NCBI RefSeq assembly: GCF_900537995.1
Contig: NZ_LR027880.1
Coordinates: forward strand, 2,984,001-3,048,000
Direction of reading: 5' to 3'
Source of the DNA: Roseburia intestinalis L1-82
Lineage (GTDB): Bacteria > Bacillota > Clostridia > Lachnospirales > Lachnospiraceae
DNA: 64,000 nucleotides
The notes under the pieces were generated by a model. It saw only the letters and a list, made by a program, of their open reading frames with translations. It was not told where the DNA came from and did no database searches. This document shows positions 36,841 through 45,883 of the stretch, piece after piece (positions within the stretch are counted from its first letter, which is position 1; every line of letters starts with the position of its first letter). Made by a program: the position numbers and the translations under genes.

Positions 36841-38277
36841 TCATTTATTTATTTTCCAATAACCTTTTCTGTCTGATCCCACTCGTTCTATCACATTTTT
36901 TTCCTTCAATGACTTCAACCGCACCGCTATTGTTTTTCTGCTTATCTTTAATTTTTCTGCAAGTTGAGGCATGGTATAATTTGCATTCTCTAATAGCAAT
37001 GCAAGAACCTCCTGCTCTTTTTCAGTCACCTTTTCAGTCACCTTTTCAGTCACCTTTTCAGTCACCTTTTTAACGTTGTCTGGTCCAACTTGCAAATCAG
37101 CAACGGATTCCATCGGTATCACTATTTGAAAAATATTGTCTTCCAAAAAAATGGGGGTTCCACCAGAGTATAATTTCGTATATTTATTCGTATTTCTCAT
37201 CCCAGAGCCCAATTCATCCGCATATCCAATTTCCCGAAACACTTTCGAAATCGGCGGGTTCTTTGGAAATGGCTCAAACTGATTCAATTTCAGTTCTCCA
37301 TGACCATGTGGAAGATTACTGTTTTTCGTATAGATTCGGTTACTTTCAATCACAAATTGTGCCGTATATGCATTGGAATAATCCCGATGTGCCAGAATAT
37401 TTGATATAATTTCACGCAAAATCTTATCTCTAGCACTCACGCTCTGATCTCCATCCAACACAAAAGTATCATTCAAATGTTTTTTTCCAAAATCCATCAA
37501 TCTGCGGTAGCTATCTATTAAATTCGTGATAATAACTTCGCGGTCATCATAGCGGTCCAGATTTTTCACACGATAAATAGCGTCTGTCTTATATTGTGGC
37601 AACACAGACATAATCGTATTATCTTTTCCAAATAATAGAATCGCAGCAAGTGTTATTCCTTCCTTTCCCGTATCCGGGTCAGTCAGAATAAGTCCTGTGC
37701 TTCTAAGTATTTCTTTCTCATCCATATTTGCCCATGGGTGATTGTCTACTCTTGAAAGTGCCATCTGCTTCGCTCTTCGGATCACGTCAAGATCAAGATA
37801 CTCCAGTCCAAGTCTTGGATAAACTTTATTCACAAAATAAGTGCTCTGCTTTCTCGCATACATCTTATACACTAATTCTGCATTGTCTGTTATATCAATA
37901 TCACCTTCATGTGTTCTATCCCAGATTCTGCCATTCAAACGTCTAAGCTGTGTTCCCTCAGGCACCCAGATATAGACAAGTATCTTTCCATCTATCTCAA
38001 AAACCTCTGGTGTAAGATACATCGGTGGATTCAGCTTATTTGCATTATTAATAGATGTCGTAAAATCTTTGAGTATCTTATCTACTTTTTGGAAATTAAC
38101 ACCCCGAATCTCTTTTGTCTTATCAACTACACCAAGAACAATATGTCCTCCATTGCGGTTATTAAACGAACAGACCGATTGATACACATCCTTTGTCAGA
38201 TCATTTTCTGACTGTTTGAATTCCACATCTATTTTTTCGCCGGACTGAATTATCTTTTTCAACTCGTCTGCTGTCAT
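36841..38277 (-). CDS. AlbA_2 (Schlafen-like) ATP-binding transcriptional regulator
   Basis: About 478 residues; start MTADELKK preferred (GGTGG 7 nt upstream), with an ATG two codons earlier also possible. N-terminal AlbA_2 domain with EFKQSENDLTKDVYQSVCSFNNRNGGHIVLGV, a middle HATPase_c_4-type region (REIISNILAHRDYS, ELGSGMRNTNKY), then a linker of four VTEK units encoded by a 12-bp tandem repeat, and a C-terminal winged helix (YTMPQLAEKLKISRKTIAVRLKSL). Such proteins occur in defence-like and regulatory settings; the role here is unknown. No restriction or phage genes are adjacent. Confidence 0.82.
   Translation of the reverse strand: MTADELKKIIQSGEKIDVEFKQSENDLTKDVYQSVCSFNNRNGGHIVLGVVDKTKEIRGVNFQKVDKILKDFTTSINNANKLNPPMYLTPEVFEIDGKILVYIWVPEGTQLRRLNGRIWDRTHEGDIDITDNAELVYKMYARKQSTYFVNKVYPRLGLEYLDLDVIRRAKQMALSRVDNHPWANMDEKEILRSTGLILTDPDTGKEGITLAAILLFGKDNTIMSVLPQYKTDAIYRVKNLDRYDDREVIITNLIDSYRRLMDFGKKHLNDTFVLDGDQSVSARDKILREIISNILAHRDYSNAYTAQFVIESNRIYTKNSNLPHGHGELKLNQFEPFPKNPPISKVFREIGYADELGSGMRNTNKYTKLYSGGTPIFLEDNIFQIVIPMESVADLQVGPDNVKKVTEKVTEKVTEKVTEKEQEVLALLLENANYTMPQLAEKLKISRKTIAVRLKSLKEKNVIERVGSDRKGYWKINK
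37019..37066. repeat. 12-bp tandem repeat, four copies, inside the AlbA_2 gene
   Basis: Unit TTTTCAGTCACC repeated exactly four times, encoding (VTEK)4 between the ATPase-like part and the winged helix. Copy-number change would keep the frame and only alter linker length. Confidence 0.95.
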
Positions 38278-38423
38278 ACGCATACCACCTTTCCAAGACA
38301 AAATCCATTACACTGACTTTCCTTAAATCATTTAGCTAATAGTATCATAACTTCTCCTAATATATCTGATATCTCTACATAGTCTATATCATTCAATTTC
38401 ACTATGTTTTTGTTACCATTCTA

Positions 38424-38771
38424 TTATTCATGCTCTTCTACTTTTTCAATAATATACTCTATTTTCTCAATTCTTTCTTCTGCTATCTGTACTCTTTTCT
38501 TCTCAACTTCATTTTTATCTGTAATCCTTATAAAATAATACTTTCCTCTTTTTACTGGTTCAAATAATGTTTTATATGTTTCTTTTTGTGTTATAACTAT
38601 ATACTTTACATTCCGTACTTTTTCAGCCTTAATATTTGCCAAAACTTGAAGAATAATGCAACTAATAACTACAAAATAAATATCTCTATCATACTGTTTG
38701 TTATATAAATTTTTTAAGATTGCTAAACCTTGCATTGAAATTACAAAGTAAACCACTATTCCAAAAAACAT
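38424..38771 (-). CDS. Small hypothetical membrane protein
   Basis: 115 residues. Two hydrophobic helices (about 3-18 and 30-47) and a charged C-terminal coiled region rich in Glu, Lys and Ile. The coding sequence is markedly AT-rich, unlike neighbours. It overlaps the end of the upstream small membrane gene by 16 bp, so the pair is probably co-translated. Not recognised. Confidence 0.6.
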   Translation of the reverse strand: MFFGIVVYFVISMQGLAILKNLYNKQYDRDIYFVVISCIILQVLANIKAEKVRNVKYIVITQKETYKTLFEPVKRGKYYFIRITDKNEVEKKRVQIAEERIEKIEYIIEKVEEHE

Positions 38772-39133
38772 ATTGACGACATATTTCTTTTTTTGTTTTT
38801 TTGTTTTTTTGTTTTTAATTTTACAATTAAACTTATACCAAAACTATATATTAATCCAATGACACTTAAAGCAAAAAAATATTCATTTATTATAATATTA
38901 GACCACGTCGATTTTCCAAATGCTACAATTAAAAATATAACCAATACCTGTGCTACAATAGTTCCTACTAATTCGTATTCCATCAAAAAAAATGATTCTT
39001 CAAAATTATGATATTCATTTATAAAAATTTTTGTTTTCATATATGGAATAAATTTGTAAATAAAAAAACCATAAATTGCAATAGCAATTGGCCAAAACAC
39101 TTCTAACATTTTCATAATGTTTTCAATTTTCAT
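38756..39133 (-). CDS. Small hypothetical membrane protein, partner of the next gene
   Basis: About 125 residues from the ATG of MKIENIMKM, preceded by GGGGGAAGATA. Three membrane helices (about 12-28, 58-78, 85-105) and a Lys-rich tail encoded by runs of seven A separated by C. The runs could be slippage sites close to the stop. AT-rich like its neighbour, which suggests acquisition from elsewhere. Not recognised. Confidence 0.6.
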   Translation of the reverse strand: MKIENIMKMLEVFWPIAIAIYGFFIYKFIPYMKTKIFINEYHNFEESFFLMEYELVGTIVAQVLVIFLIVAFGKSTWSNIIINEYFFALSVIGLIYSFGISLIVKLKTKKQKNKKRNMSSICFLE

Positions 39134-39327
39134 TATCTTCCCCCACTCGTCAATTATGTTTCCCCTATTCTCGAACACGAACGCACGTTCTATTTATAAA
39201 ATATCATACTCCAGTTCTCATATCAAGAACATTTTTACATTTTCCATTTAAACATCAGAAACAATGAAATCTTCGTAGAAAGTTACATAAACTACACCGT
39301 TATTCACACCAGTCTGCAAAAAAGGGC

Positions 39328-39357
39328 AAAAATCAGAGCCAGCCTTCCGACTGACTC
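39328..39357 (-). terminator. Terminator of the rho-prfA cluster
   Basis: Minus strand AGAGTCAG - TCGGAAGG - CTGGCTCT (one G-T pair) followed by GATTTTT and, further on, a T-run. Nothing else was recognised in the 307-bp gap from 39134 to 39440. Confidence 0.75.
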
Positions 39358-39440
39358 TGCTCCACTCTAATCATATTATAATTTACTCTGATAATTCTCT
39401 AACTGGCGGAAAATACCAACTATATTTACAACATCTATCC

Positions 39441-40514
39441 TTAATTCTCATTCATCTTCGCCAGCTTCGCTGCCTGGTCTGCTGCGATACATGCGTCAAT
39501 GATCTCCTGGATATCTCCGTTCATGATCTTATCGAGTTTGTACAGTGTAAGATTGATTCTGTGATCCGTCACACGTCCCTGTGGGAAGTTGTAGGTACGG
39601 ATCTTCTCAGAACGGTCTCCTGTTCCGACCTGACTCTTACGAAGCTCTGCTTCCGCATCGTGGGCTTTCTGCTGCTCTAAGTCGTATAATTTGGTACGCA
39701 GCAGGGCGAACGCTTTTGCCTTATTCTGGATCTGTGATTTTTCCGTCTGGCTGTAGATCACGATTCCGGTCGGGATATGTGTCAGACGCACGGCAGAGTC
39801 TGTCGTATTGACACACTGGCCACCGGCACCGGATGCACGGCAGACATCGATACGGATATCTTTGTCATCGATCTGCACATCCACTTCCTCAGCCTCCGGC
39901 ATCACTGCAACTGTGATAGTGGAAGTATGGATACGTCCGCCGGACTCTGTCTCCGGGACACGCTGTACACGGTGTACACCGGACTCATATTTCATAACGG
40001 AGTAGGCTCCCTGTCCGCTCAGCATAAAAGTAACACTCTTCATACCGCCGATGCCGGTTTCATCTGCTTCCATGATCTCCGTCTTCCAGTTTCTGCTTTC
40101 TGCATAATGCAGATACATACGATAAATTTCAGCAGCAAATAAAGCAGCCTCGTCACCGCCGGCGCCTGCGCGGATCTCAACGATAACGTTCTTGTCATCG
40201 TTCGGGTCTTTCGGAAGTAATAAGATCTTTAACTCTTTTTCCAACTCTTCCACTCTTGCCTTAGAATCGTTTAACTCTTCTTTCGCAAGTTCACGCATCT
40301 CCTCATCAGACTCTTCCTCAAGCAAAGCAAGGGAATCCTCGATGTTCTGTTTGCACTGTTTATATTCCTTATATGCATTTACGATCGGAGTCAGGTCACT
40401 CTGCTCTTTCATCAGCTTACGGAAACGCACCGGATCATTTGCCACATCCGGCTCACTTAATTCACTCATTAATTCCTCAAAACGGATCAGTAAATCCTCT
40501 AATTTATCAAACAT
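39441..40514 (-). CDS. prfA: Peptide chain release factor 1
   Basis: 357 residues. Recognises UAA and UAG and triggers peptide release. GGQ motif in [18 protein letters not shown], methylated by the product of the upstream gene in other bacteria. Start follows GGAGGATAT and overlaps the end of prmC by 16 bp, a conserved coupling of enzyme and substrate. Confidence 0.97.
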   Translation of the reverse strand: MFDKLEDLLIRFEELMSELSEPDVANDPVRFRKLMKEQSDLTPIVNAYKEYKQCKQNIEDSLALLEEESDEEMRELAKEELNDSKARVEELEKELKILLLPKDPNDDKNVIVEIRAGAGGDEAALFAAEIYRMYLHYAESRNWKTEIMEADETGIGGMKSVTFMLSGQGAYSVMKYESGVHRVQRVPETESGGRIHTSTITVAVMPEAEEVDVQIDDKDIRIDVCRASGAGGQCVNTTDSAVRLTHIPTGIVIYSQTEKSQIQNKAKAFALLRTKLYDLEQQKAHDAEAELRKSQVGTGDRSEKIRTYNFPQGRVTDHRINLTLYKLDKIMNGDIQEIIDACIAADQAAKLAKMNEN

Positions 40515-41344
40515 ATATCCTCCATTCCTGTCACAACACGATCATTGTGTGCCAAATCTTTGATAACCGTCACATTTTTAAATCCAGCTTCTTTTAAAAG
40601 CCCGGACACTGCTTCGCCCTGATCGTAACCGATTTCAAACAAAATGTGTCCTCCCGGTTTCAGATATGCCTTACATTCTTTGATAATCTTTCTATAAAAA
40701 TATAAACCGTCCTCTTTGCCGTCTAAAGCCTCCATCGGTTCAAACTCCTGCACCTCCGGCATGAGTTTTACCACTTCCCCGGTTCTTATATAAGGCGGGT
40801 TTGAAACGATCACATCATATGTCCCTGTCACATTGTCAAACAGATCACTGCGCTCAAACGTGACCGAAACCTGGTTCAGCTTTGCATTTTCCTTTGCCAC
40901 AAGAAGTGCCTGTTTGGAAATATCCGTCGCTGTCCCTTCCACCTCCGGTACATTATGCACAATACTGACAATAATACAGCCGGAACCGGTGCACAAATCA
41001 AGTACTTTCATTCCCGGTTTTACGACTTTTAATGCTTCTTCCACCAGAGTCTCCGTATCCTGTCTCGGAATCAGCACATTGGAATTGACCTTAAATTTCA
41101 ATCCCATAAACTCTGCTTCACCGACAATATATTGTAACGGCACATGTTCTGCACGTTTGCGCAATGCAATCTCATATTCACTTAACTGTTCCTCAGCGAC
41201 CTCATCCTCCATATGCAGATAATAAAAGCTGCGGTCGATCTTGCAGACCATCTCCAAAAGCAGCCATGCATCAATTTTTGCATCTGCCACATCTGCCATA
41301 TTTAAAACCTTTTCGCCGAGATTAATTGCTTCCCGATATGTCAT
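40499..41344 (-). CDS. prmC: Release factor glutamine methyltransferase
   Basis: 281 residues. SAM-binding [16 protein letters not shown] and catalytic NPPYIR in [17 protein letters not shown]-terminal helical domain ([34 protein letters not shown] region) contacts the release factor. Methylates the GGQ glutamine of RF1 and RF2. It overlaps the DUF1385 gene upstream by 23 bp. Confidence 0.95.
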   Translation of the reverse strand: MTYREAINLGEKVLNMADVADAKIDAWLLLEMVCKIDRSFYYLHMEDEVAEEQLSEYEIALRKRAEHVPLQYIVGEAEFMGLKFKVNSNVLIPRQDTETLVEEALKVVKPGMKVLDLCTGSGCIIVSIVHNVPEVEGTATDISKQALLVAKENAKLNQVSVTFERSDLFDNVTGTYDVIVSNPPYIRTGEVVKLMPEVQEFEPMEALDGKEDGLYFYRKIIKECKAYLKPGGHILFEIGYDQGEAVSGLLKEAGFKNVTVIKDLAHNDRVVTGMEDICLIN

Positions 41345-42302
41345 GTTCTCTACTGTCCTCTTGTCTTATTTCTTCCACATAAGTCTTCCAGTCAAACACA
41401 GCTTCCACAGATGCAATCCCCACCTCGATCATATCATCCTCCGGCTCCTTCGTCGTGATATGCTGCAGCAGAAGTCCCGGTTTACTGAGCAGATTAATAA
41501 GCGCATTATCGCTGCGTCCTGCAAGTCTTATAAATTCAAAAGACACACCCGCGATCACCGGGATCAGCACAAGACGAAGTACCAGTCTTAACACTCTTGA
41601 ATCCACATGGATGAACATAAAAAAGAAAATACTGATGATCATAACGATCAGCAGGAAACTGGTTCCACAACGCTTATGTAATCTGGAACTCTTTCTCACG
41701 TTCTCCACCGTAAGATCCATCCCATGTTCAATACAGTTAATGCACTTATGCTCCGCACCATGATACATGTAAACCCGTTTAATATCAGGCATCAGCGAAA
41801 TCGCTGCCACATACCCGATAAAAATTGCCAGACGGATCAGCCCCTCTAAAACAGCGATCAGCATATAGGAATCTGTAAACTTCTGAAAAAATACAGATAT
41901 ATAATATGGAAGAATCATAAATATCGCGACAGCAAGAACAATGGAAAATGCAACCGTCCCCCCCATCATCAGGCTGTCCTGTCTTTTCTGCTGCTCTTCT
42001 GTCAATACTTTTTTCTCACGCTGTTTCTTTGTCTTTTCTTTCTGGTCCGTTTCTTCTTCCTCAAAAAAAGAAGCGGAAAACGTCAACGTTGCAACACCCA
42101 GGTACAACGACTCTATAAAACTGAACACACCGCGTAAGATCGGCATGTTTCTGATTTTCTTATTTTTTATAATACCTTTATATTCGGAAACCTCAAGTGC
42201 AATTTCCCCATCTGGCTTTCTGACAGCTACGGCGTATTTTTCCTGATTTTTCATCATCACACCTTCCATGACTGCCTGTCCGCCAATCCCGGAATATCTC
42301 AT
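41322..42302 (-). CDS. DUF1385 family membrane protein (YqhQ-like)
   Basis: About 326 residues from the ATG of MRYSGIGGQAVMEGVMM (GGAGATTAAC upstream). The N-terminal IGGQAVMEGVMM and the later MYHGAEHKCINCIEHG are family hallmarks, the latter looking like a metal or catalytic motif. Three to four membrane helices. Conserved neighbour of rpmE, prfA and prmC in Firmicutes; function unknown. Confidence 0.9.
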   Translation of the reverse strand: MRYSGIGGQAVMEGVMMKNQEKYAVAVRKPDGEIALEVSEYKGIIKNKKIRNMPILRGVFSFIESLYLGVATLTFSASFFEEEETDQKEKTKKQREKKVLTEEQQKRQDSLMMGGTVAFSIVLAVAIFMILPYYISVFFQKFTDSYMLIAVLEGLIRLAIFIGYVAAISLMPDIKRVYMYHGAEHKCINCIEHGMDLTVENVRKSSRLHKRCGTSFLLIVMIISIFFFMFIHVDSRVLRLVLRLVLIPVIAGVSFEFIRLAGRSDNALINLLSKPGLLLQHITTKEPEDDMIEVGIASVEAVFDWKTYVEEIRQEDSREHDISGSN

Positions 42303-42401
42303 GTTAATCTCCATTCTTATGTGTGAAAAAGAAGATTTTCACACTGTTTTCCATTCCTGTCGGTTTTCACGAAATTAACGAATAAAATCATCCGACGCTC
42401 T

Positions 42402-42436
42402 AAAAAAAGGTTGAGATTAAATAAACCTCAACCTTA
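42402..42436 (-). terminator. Terminator of rpmE
   Basis: Minus strand GGTTGAG - loop - CTCAACC followed by seven T. It separates rpmE from the DUF1385 unit. Confidence 0.88.
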
Positions 42437-42460
42437 TCTTTAACCATGTTCACTTGCGTA

Positions 42461-42664
42461 CTATTTGTTAATGCCGTACTTCTTGTTGAACTTATCGATA
42501 CGTCCGTCAGTTCTTGCAGATTTCTGCTGTCCTGTGTAGAACGGATGGCATTTGGAACAAATTTCTACGTGGATATCCTCTTTTGTAGAACCTGTTACGA
42601 ATGTGTTACCGCAGTTACATGTAACTGTTGCCTGATAATAATCTGGATGGATTCCTTCTCTCAT
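42461..42664 (-). CDS. rpmE: 50S ribosomal protein L31, zinc form
   Basis: 67 residues. The ATG with GAGGTGAAAATC upstream is used; the in-frame GTG three codons earlier is part of the ribosome site. Four cysteines (CNCGN and [10 protein letters not shown]) show the zinc-binding C+ type, as opposed to the zinc-independent paralogue made under zinc starvation. Own promoter and terminator. Confidence 0.96.
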   Translation of the reverse strand: MREGIHPDYYQATVTCNCGNTFVTGSTKEDIHVEICSKCHPFYTGQQKSARTDGRIDKFNKKYGINK

Positions 42665-42786
42665 GATTTTCACCTCTTTATGTTCTTATCGTTATTTAGT
42701 TTCGCCTGTTCAATCCTTTTATACCCGTATGCCCGATCCGCATATGGTACTTACTCCAAAGGAAAGTCCCGATAAACAGCTTAATC

Positions 42787-42815
42787 AGTGTAACATACGA
42801 TTTCAAAAAAATCAA
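42787..42815 (-). promoter_or_regulatory. Candidate rpmE promoter
   Basis: Minus-strand TTGATT, 17-bp spacer, TACACT, just after the rho stop codon. Confidence 0.6.
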
Positions 42816-42822
42816 GATATTT

Positions 42823-44328
42823 TTAAATAATTCTGTTCTTTTTTACCATATTAATATATTCGCGATTATTTTTGGTGCGTGCAAACATATTCAAAATATT
42901 CTCCACGGCATCATCTTTGCGCATTCCATTGATTGCTTTTCGCATGATGTCAACTGCTTCCTGTTCTTCGGAATCAAGCAGCAGATCTTCTCTTCTGGTT
43001 CCCGATTTCACGATATCGATTGCCGGGAATACACGCTTTTCCGAAAGTTTTCTGTCGAGCACGAGTTCCATGTTACCGGTTCCCTTAAATTCCTCAAATA
43101 CAACATCATCCATCTTGCTTCCGGTATCAACCAGCGCTGTCGCAAGGATTGTAAGGCTTCCTCCCTCACGCATATTTCTCGCTGCACCAAAGAATCTTTT
43201 TGGCATATGGAGTGCCGCCGGATCAAGACCTCCGGATAAGGTACGTCCACTTGGTGGAACCGTAAGGTTATATGCCCTTGCAAGTCTTGTGATACTGTCA
43301 AGAAGGATCATGACATCTTTGCCGTGCTCTACCAGACGTTTTGCACGGCCAAGCACCATCTCCGATACACGTTTGTGATGTTCCGGGAGTTCATCAAAAG
43401 TAGAGTAAATTACCTCAACATTATCGCCCGCAATGGCTTCCTTGATATCTGTAACCTCCTCCGGTCTCTCATCGATCAGAAGGATGATCAGGTGCATATT
43501 CGGATTTCCTGATGTTACTGATTTGGCGATTTCTTTTAAAAGTGTTGTTTTTCCTGCCTTAGGCTGGGAAACGATCATACCACGCTGTCCCTTACCGATT
43601 GGGGAAACAAGATCTACAATACGCATCGCAACACTGCATCCCGGGCGTTCTAAACGTATCCTCTCATTCGGAAAAATCGGTGTCAGATCTTCAAAACTTT
43701 TTCTCTTCTGGGCTACACTCGGGTGATAGCCGTTAATTGTAGTCACATATAAAAGTGCCGAAAACTTTTCCTGCTGTGTCTTGATTCTTGTATTACCACA
43801 GACAATATCTCCCGTTTTTAAATTAAACTTTCGGATCTGTGATGGTGAAACATACACATCATGCTCACCCGGAAGATAATTCTCACAGCGGATAAATCCG
43901 TATCCATCCGGCATAACCTCTAAAATACCATTTGCCGTAATTCCACTGTCAAGACTCATCATGGTATCATCTGCCGCTGCAGATGCCGTCTGATTTTCCT
44001 GTGTTTCTACCGGCTCTTCTGCCTTTTCTTTTGTCTGACGATCTGCATCTGTTCCGCGTTCCCTTGGTACATATTCCGTCCTTTTTCTGGAATATTCTTT
44101 CGGCTGTGCATGATCTTTCGAACGCTCTGTGCCCTCTTTTGCTTTCACACGCTCCCCGCGCTCTTCCTGCGTCTGCATACTCTCCGTCTCTTTTTGTTTG
44201 CGTGCATCTTCTTCAAGCATACGATTGACCAAATCGCTCTTCTTCATGGAAGAAATATTCTTCAGTCCCCGTGCCTTTGCCAGATCACGCAAAACGACTA
44301 ATGATAAACTCTCATATTTTTCTCTCAT
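42823..44328 (-). CDS. rho: Transcription termination factor Rho
   Basis: 501 residues. Rho N-terminal SAP-like helices (LVVLRDLAKARGLKNISSMKKSDLVNRML), then a highly charged, Glu/Lys/Arg-rich insertion at about 40-130, the cold-shock RNA-binding domain (ILEVMPDGYGFIRCENYLPGEHDVYVS in parts), and the ATPase with Walker A VSQPKAGKTTLLKEIA and Walker B MILLDSITRLARAYN. The insertion is of the kind common in high- and mid-GC lineages and could bind RNA or phase-separate; that is inference. Start after GGAGTTTATGA. Confidence 0.96.
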   Translation of the reverse strand: MREKYESLSLVVLRDLAKARGLKNISSMKKSDLVNRMLEEDARKQKETESMQTQEERGERVKAKEGTERSKDHAQPKEYSRKRTEYVPRERGTDADRQTKEKAEEPVETQENQTASAAADDTMMSLDSGITANGILEVMPDGYGFIRCENYLPGEHDVYVSPSQIRKFNLKTGDIVCGNTRIKTQQEKFSALLYVTTINGYHPSVAQKRKSFEDLTPIFPNERIRLERPGCSVAMRIVDLVSPIGKGQRGMIVSQPKAGKTTLLKEIAKSVTSGNPNMHLIILLIDERPEEVTDIKEAIAGDNVEVIYSTFDELPEHHKRVSEMVLGRAKRLVEHGKDVMILLDSITRLARAYNLTVPPSGRTLSGGLDPAALHMPKRFFGAARNMREGGSLTILATALVDTGSKMDDVVFEEFKGTGNMELVLDRKLSEKRVFPAIDIVKSGTRREDLLLDSEEQEAVDIMRKAINGMRKDDAVENILNMFARTKNNREYINMVKKNRII

Positions 44329-44430
44329 TCATAAACTCCTTACTTTTTTCACCTGTTGGAATCGTCTGCGGAAATGATGTCTGATGTGACAATTGAATTT
44401 TTCGATGTGGCTATTATACTACATCTTTTT

Positions 44431-44710
44431 CTAAATAGGAAGTCCTAATTCTTGATTTTTCTCCCTAATCGCAAAAAAGCAGATACTACGAAAATGTTCA
44501 AATCCCTGTTCCTGCATATAATAATATACACTGTAATAACCGGAAACAGTAAAATCTGCCTTTAATGCCCAGAAACTCATCGATCAATTTCGGCGTGTCT
44601 GTAAAACCGGCTTTGTCAAATACCTCTTTATTGTAGATTAATCCATTTACACAGGCAGATGACATCAGAATGAAAACTGCAAGAAATAAAGCCCTGTATC
44701 CGTATTTCAT
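44431..44710 (-). pseudogene. Decayed solute-binding protein, coupled to the XRE gene
   Basis: A signal-peptide-like start (MKYGYRALFLAVFILMSSAC) runs directly into NGLIYNKEVFDKAGFTDTPK, a segment found well inside family 1 sugar-binding proteins, so about 100 residues are missing. After DEFLGIKG the original frame continues in another register as ALKADFTVSGYYSVYYYM, matching the next part of such proteins, so there is also a frameshift. The open 70-residue frame ends at 44498; the shifted frame ends at 44431. Its ATG overlaps the TGA of the XRE gene (ATGA). Confidence 0.65.
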
Positions 44711-45711
44711 TCTATTTTTTTCTTTTCATTTTGCATAACTGCACGAAAAATGCCTGATACCGCAGCAAAAAGTACCCCTGCCACCGGCCAGATGATCCAT
44801 GTAAAATCCCAACGCATTGTCCAGAAACTCCATCCCAGATAAATTGCAGTGGCAATACACCAGTAAGCTCCGCTAAATGCATCTAACTTCTTTTTCAGTT
44901 TCTTTTCTGAAATAGTATAATCTCCCTCCTGCAAAAGAATATCATAACTTCCTTTTATCATACCGACACGGATTATCATATACACGCCACATGCTACCAG
45001 AATTAAAAGCAGCGATACAAAGCTGGTACATACAACATCCGGCGCATCCATACAGGCTGCCACCAAAAGCGGGATTGCCGCAACGATGCAGAGCACCACG
45101 CCAACGGCGATTCCTCCGGTAAAGGTTCCCTCATAATTTTTTAATTTTTCCTTTGCAAGCCCTTCTACCCCATAGGCGGTTTCAAAACATTCGTTTTCCA
45201 GAAACTCGAATCTTTTTGTCTGCATACCGCAGAAAATAAATGTAAATACCGCTGCAGCCACAAATCCAAACAGGCATACCAGTCCAACCGATACAGCCAC
45301 ACCCTCGGAAATATTTCCAATCTGCGTCTCCGATAATCCTGCCAAAAATATCAGAACTGACGGACTGACGATGCAGGCTGCAACTGCAGCCGCGATCTTC
45401 GGTGCATTTTTCTTCCGGATTTCCATAAAATCATTTGCCTCTTCCATTGAAACCTTTTTTAACGGAAAATCTTTGTTGGAAGGTTCCACTCCCTCAATGA
45501 GCTGCGGTGTCTCACATTCATCTTTTAAAAGGTAGTCTGTACTCACCCCCAAAATCTCTGACAGCTGGATCACCCTCTGAAGATCCGGTATTGACTGGGC
45601 ACTCTCCCATTTTGACACCGCCTGTCTGGAGACGGAAAGTTTCTCTGCCAGTTCTTCCTGCGACCATCCGTTCTTTTTTCGCTCTTCCATAATTTTTTCA
45701 GCTAAAATCAT
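44707..45711 (-). CDS. XRE-family HTH protein with membrane domain
   Basis: 334 residues. N-terminal HTH (WSQEELAEKLSVSRQAVSKWESAQSIPDL, about 15-45) followed by about six membrane helices. Such HTH-membrane fusions are common in Lachnospiraceae and probably regulate from the membrane. Start after AAGAGGATGAGTT. Upstream are two TTGACAG direct repeats (about 45806-45825) that could be its operator. Confidence 0.85.
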   Translation of the reverse strand: MILAEKIMEERKKNGWSQEELAEKLSVSRQAVSKWESAQSIPDLQRVIQLSEILGVSTDYLLKDECETPQLIEGVEPSNKDFPLKKVSMEEANDFMEIRKKNAPKIAAAVAACIVSPSVLIFLAGLSETQIGNISEGVAVSVGLVCLFGFVAAAVFTFIFCGMQTKRFEFLENECFETAYGVEGLAKEKLKNYEGTFTGGIAVGVVLCIVAAIPLLVAACMDAPDVVCTSFVSLLLILVACGVYMIIRVGMIKGSYDILLQEGDYTISEKKLKKKLDAFSGAYWCIATAIYLGWSFWTMRWDFTWIIWPVAGVLFAAVSGIFRAVMQNEKKKIE

Positions 45712-45883
45712 AACTCATCCTCTTTTCTTTTTCAATGATGTGATCTTTGTTACGCCTCCATCATACCCATTTTGACCGGTTGCAGGCTACCAAATGTGCC
45801 TGTCAATCTGTCAACTGATGGTTGCAATTCCCGCAATTTAGGCATTTTCCTGTATTTTTTGATTCAGGAACTTTTTATCACTC

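Noticed and set aside
37019..37066. Short regular repeat considered as a CRISPR remnant
   Set aside because: Units are 12 bp, contiguous, without spacers, and encode VTEK in frame.
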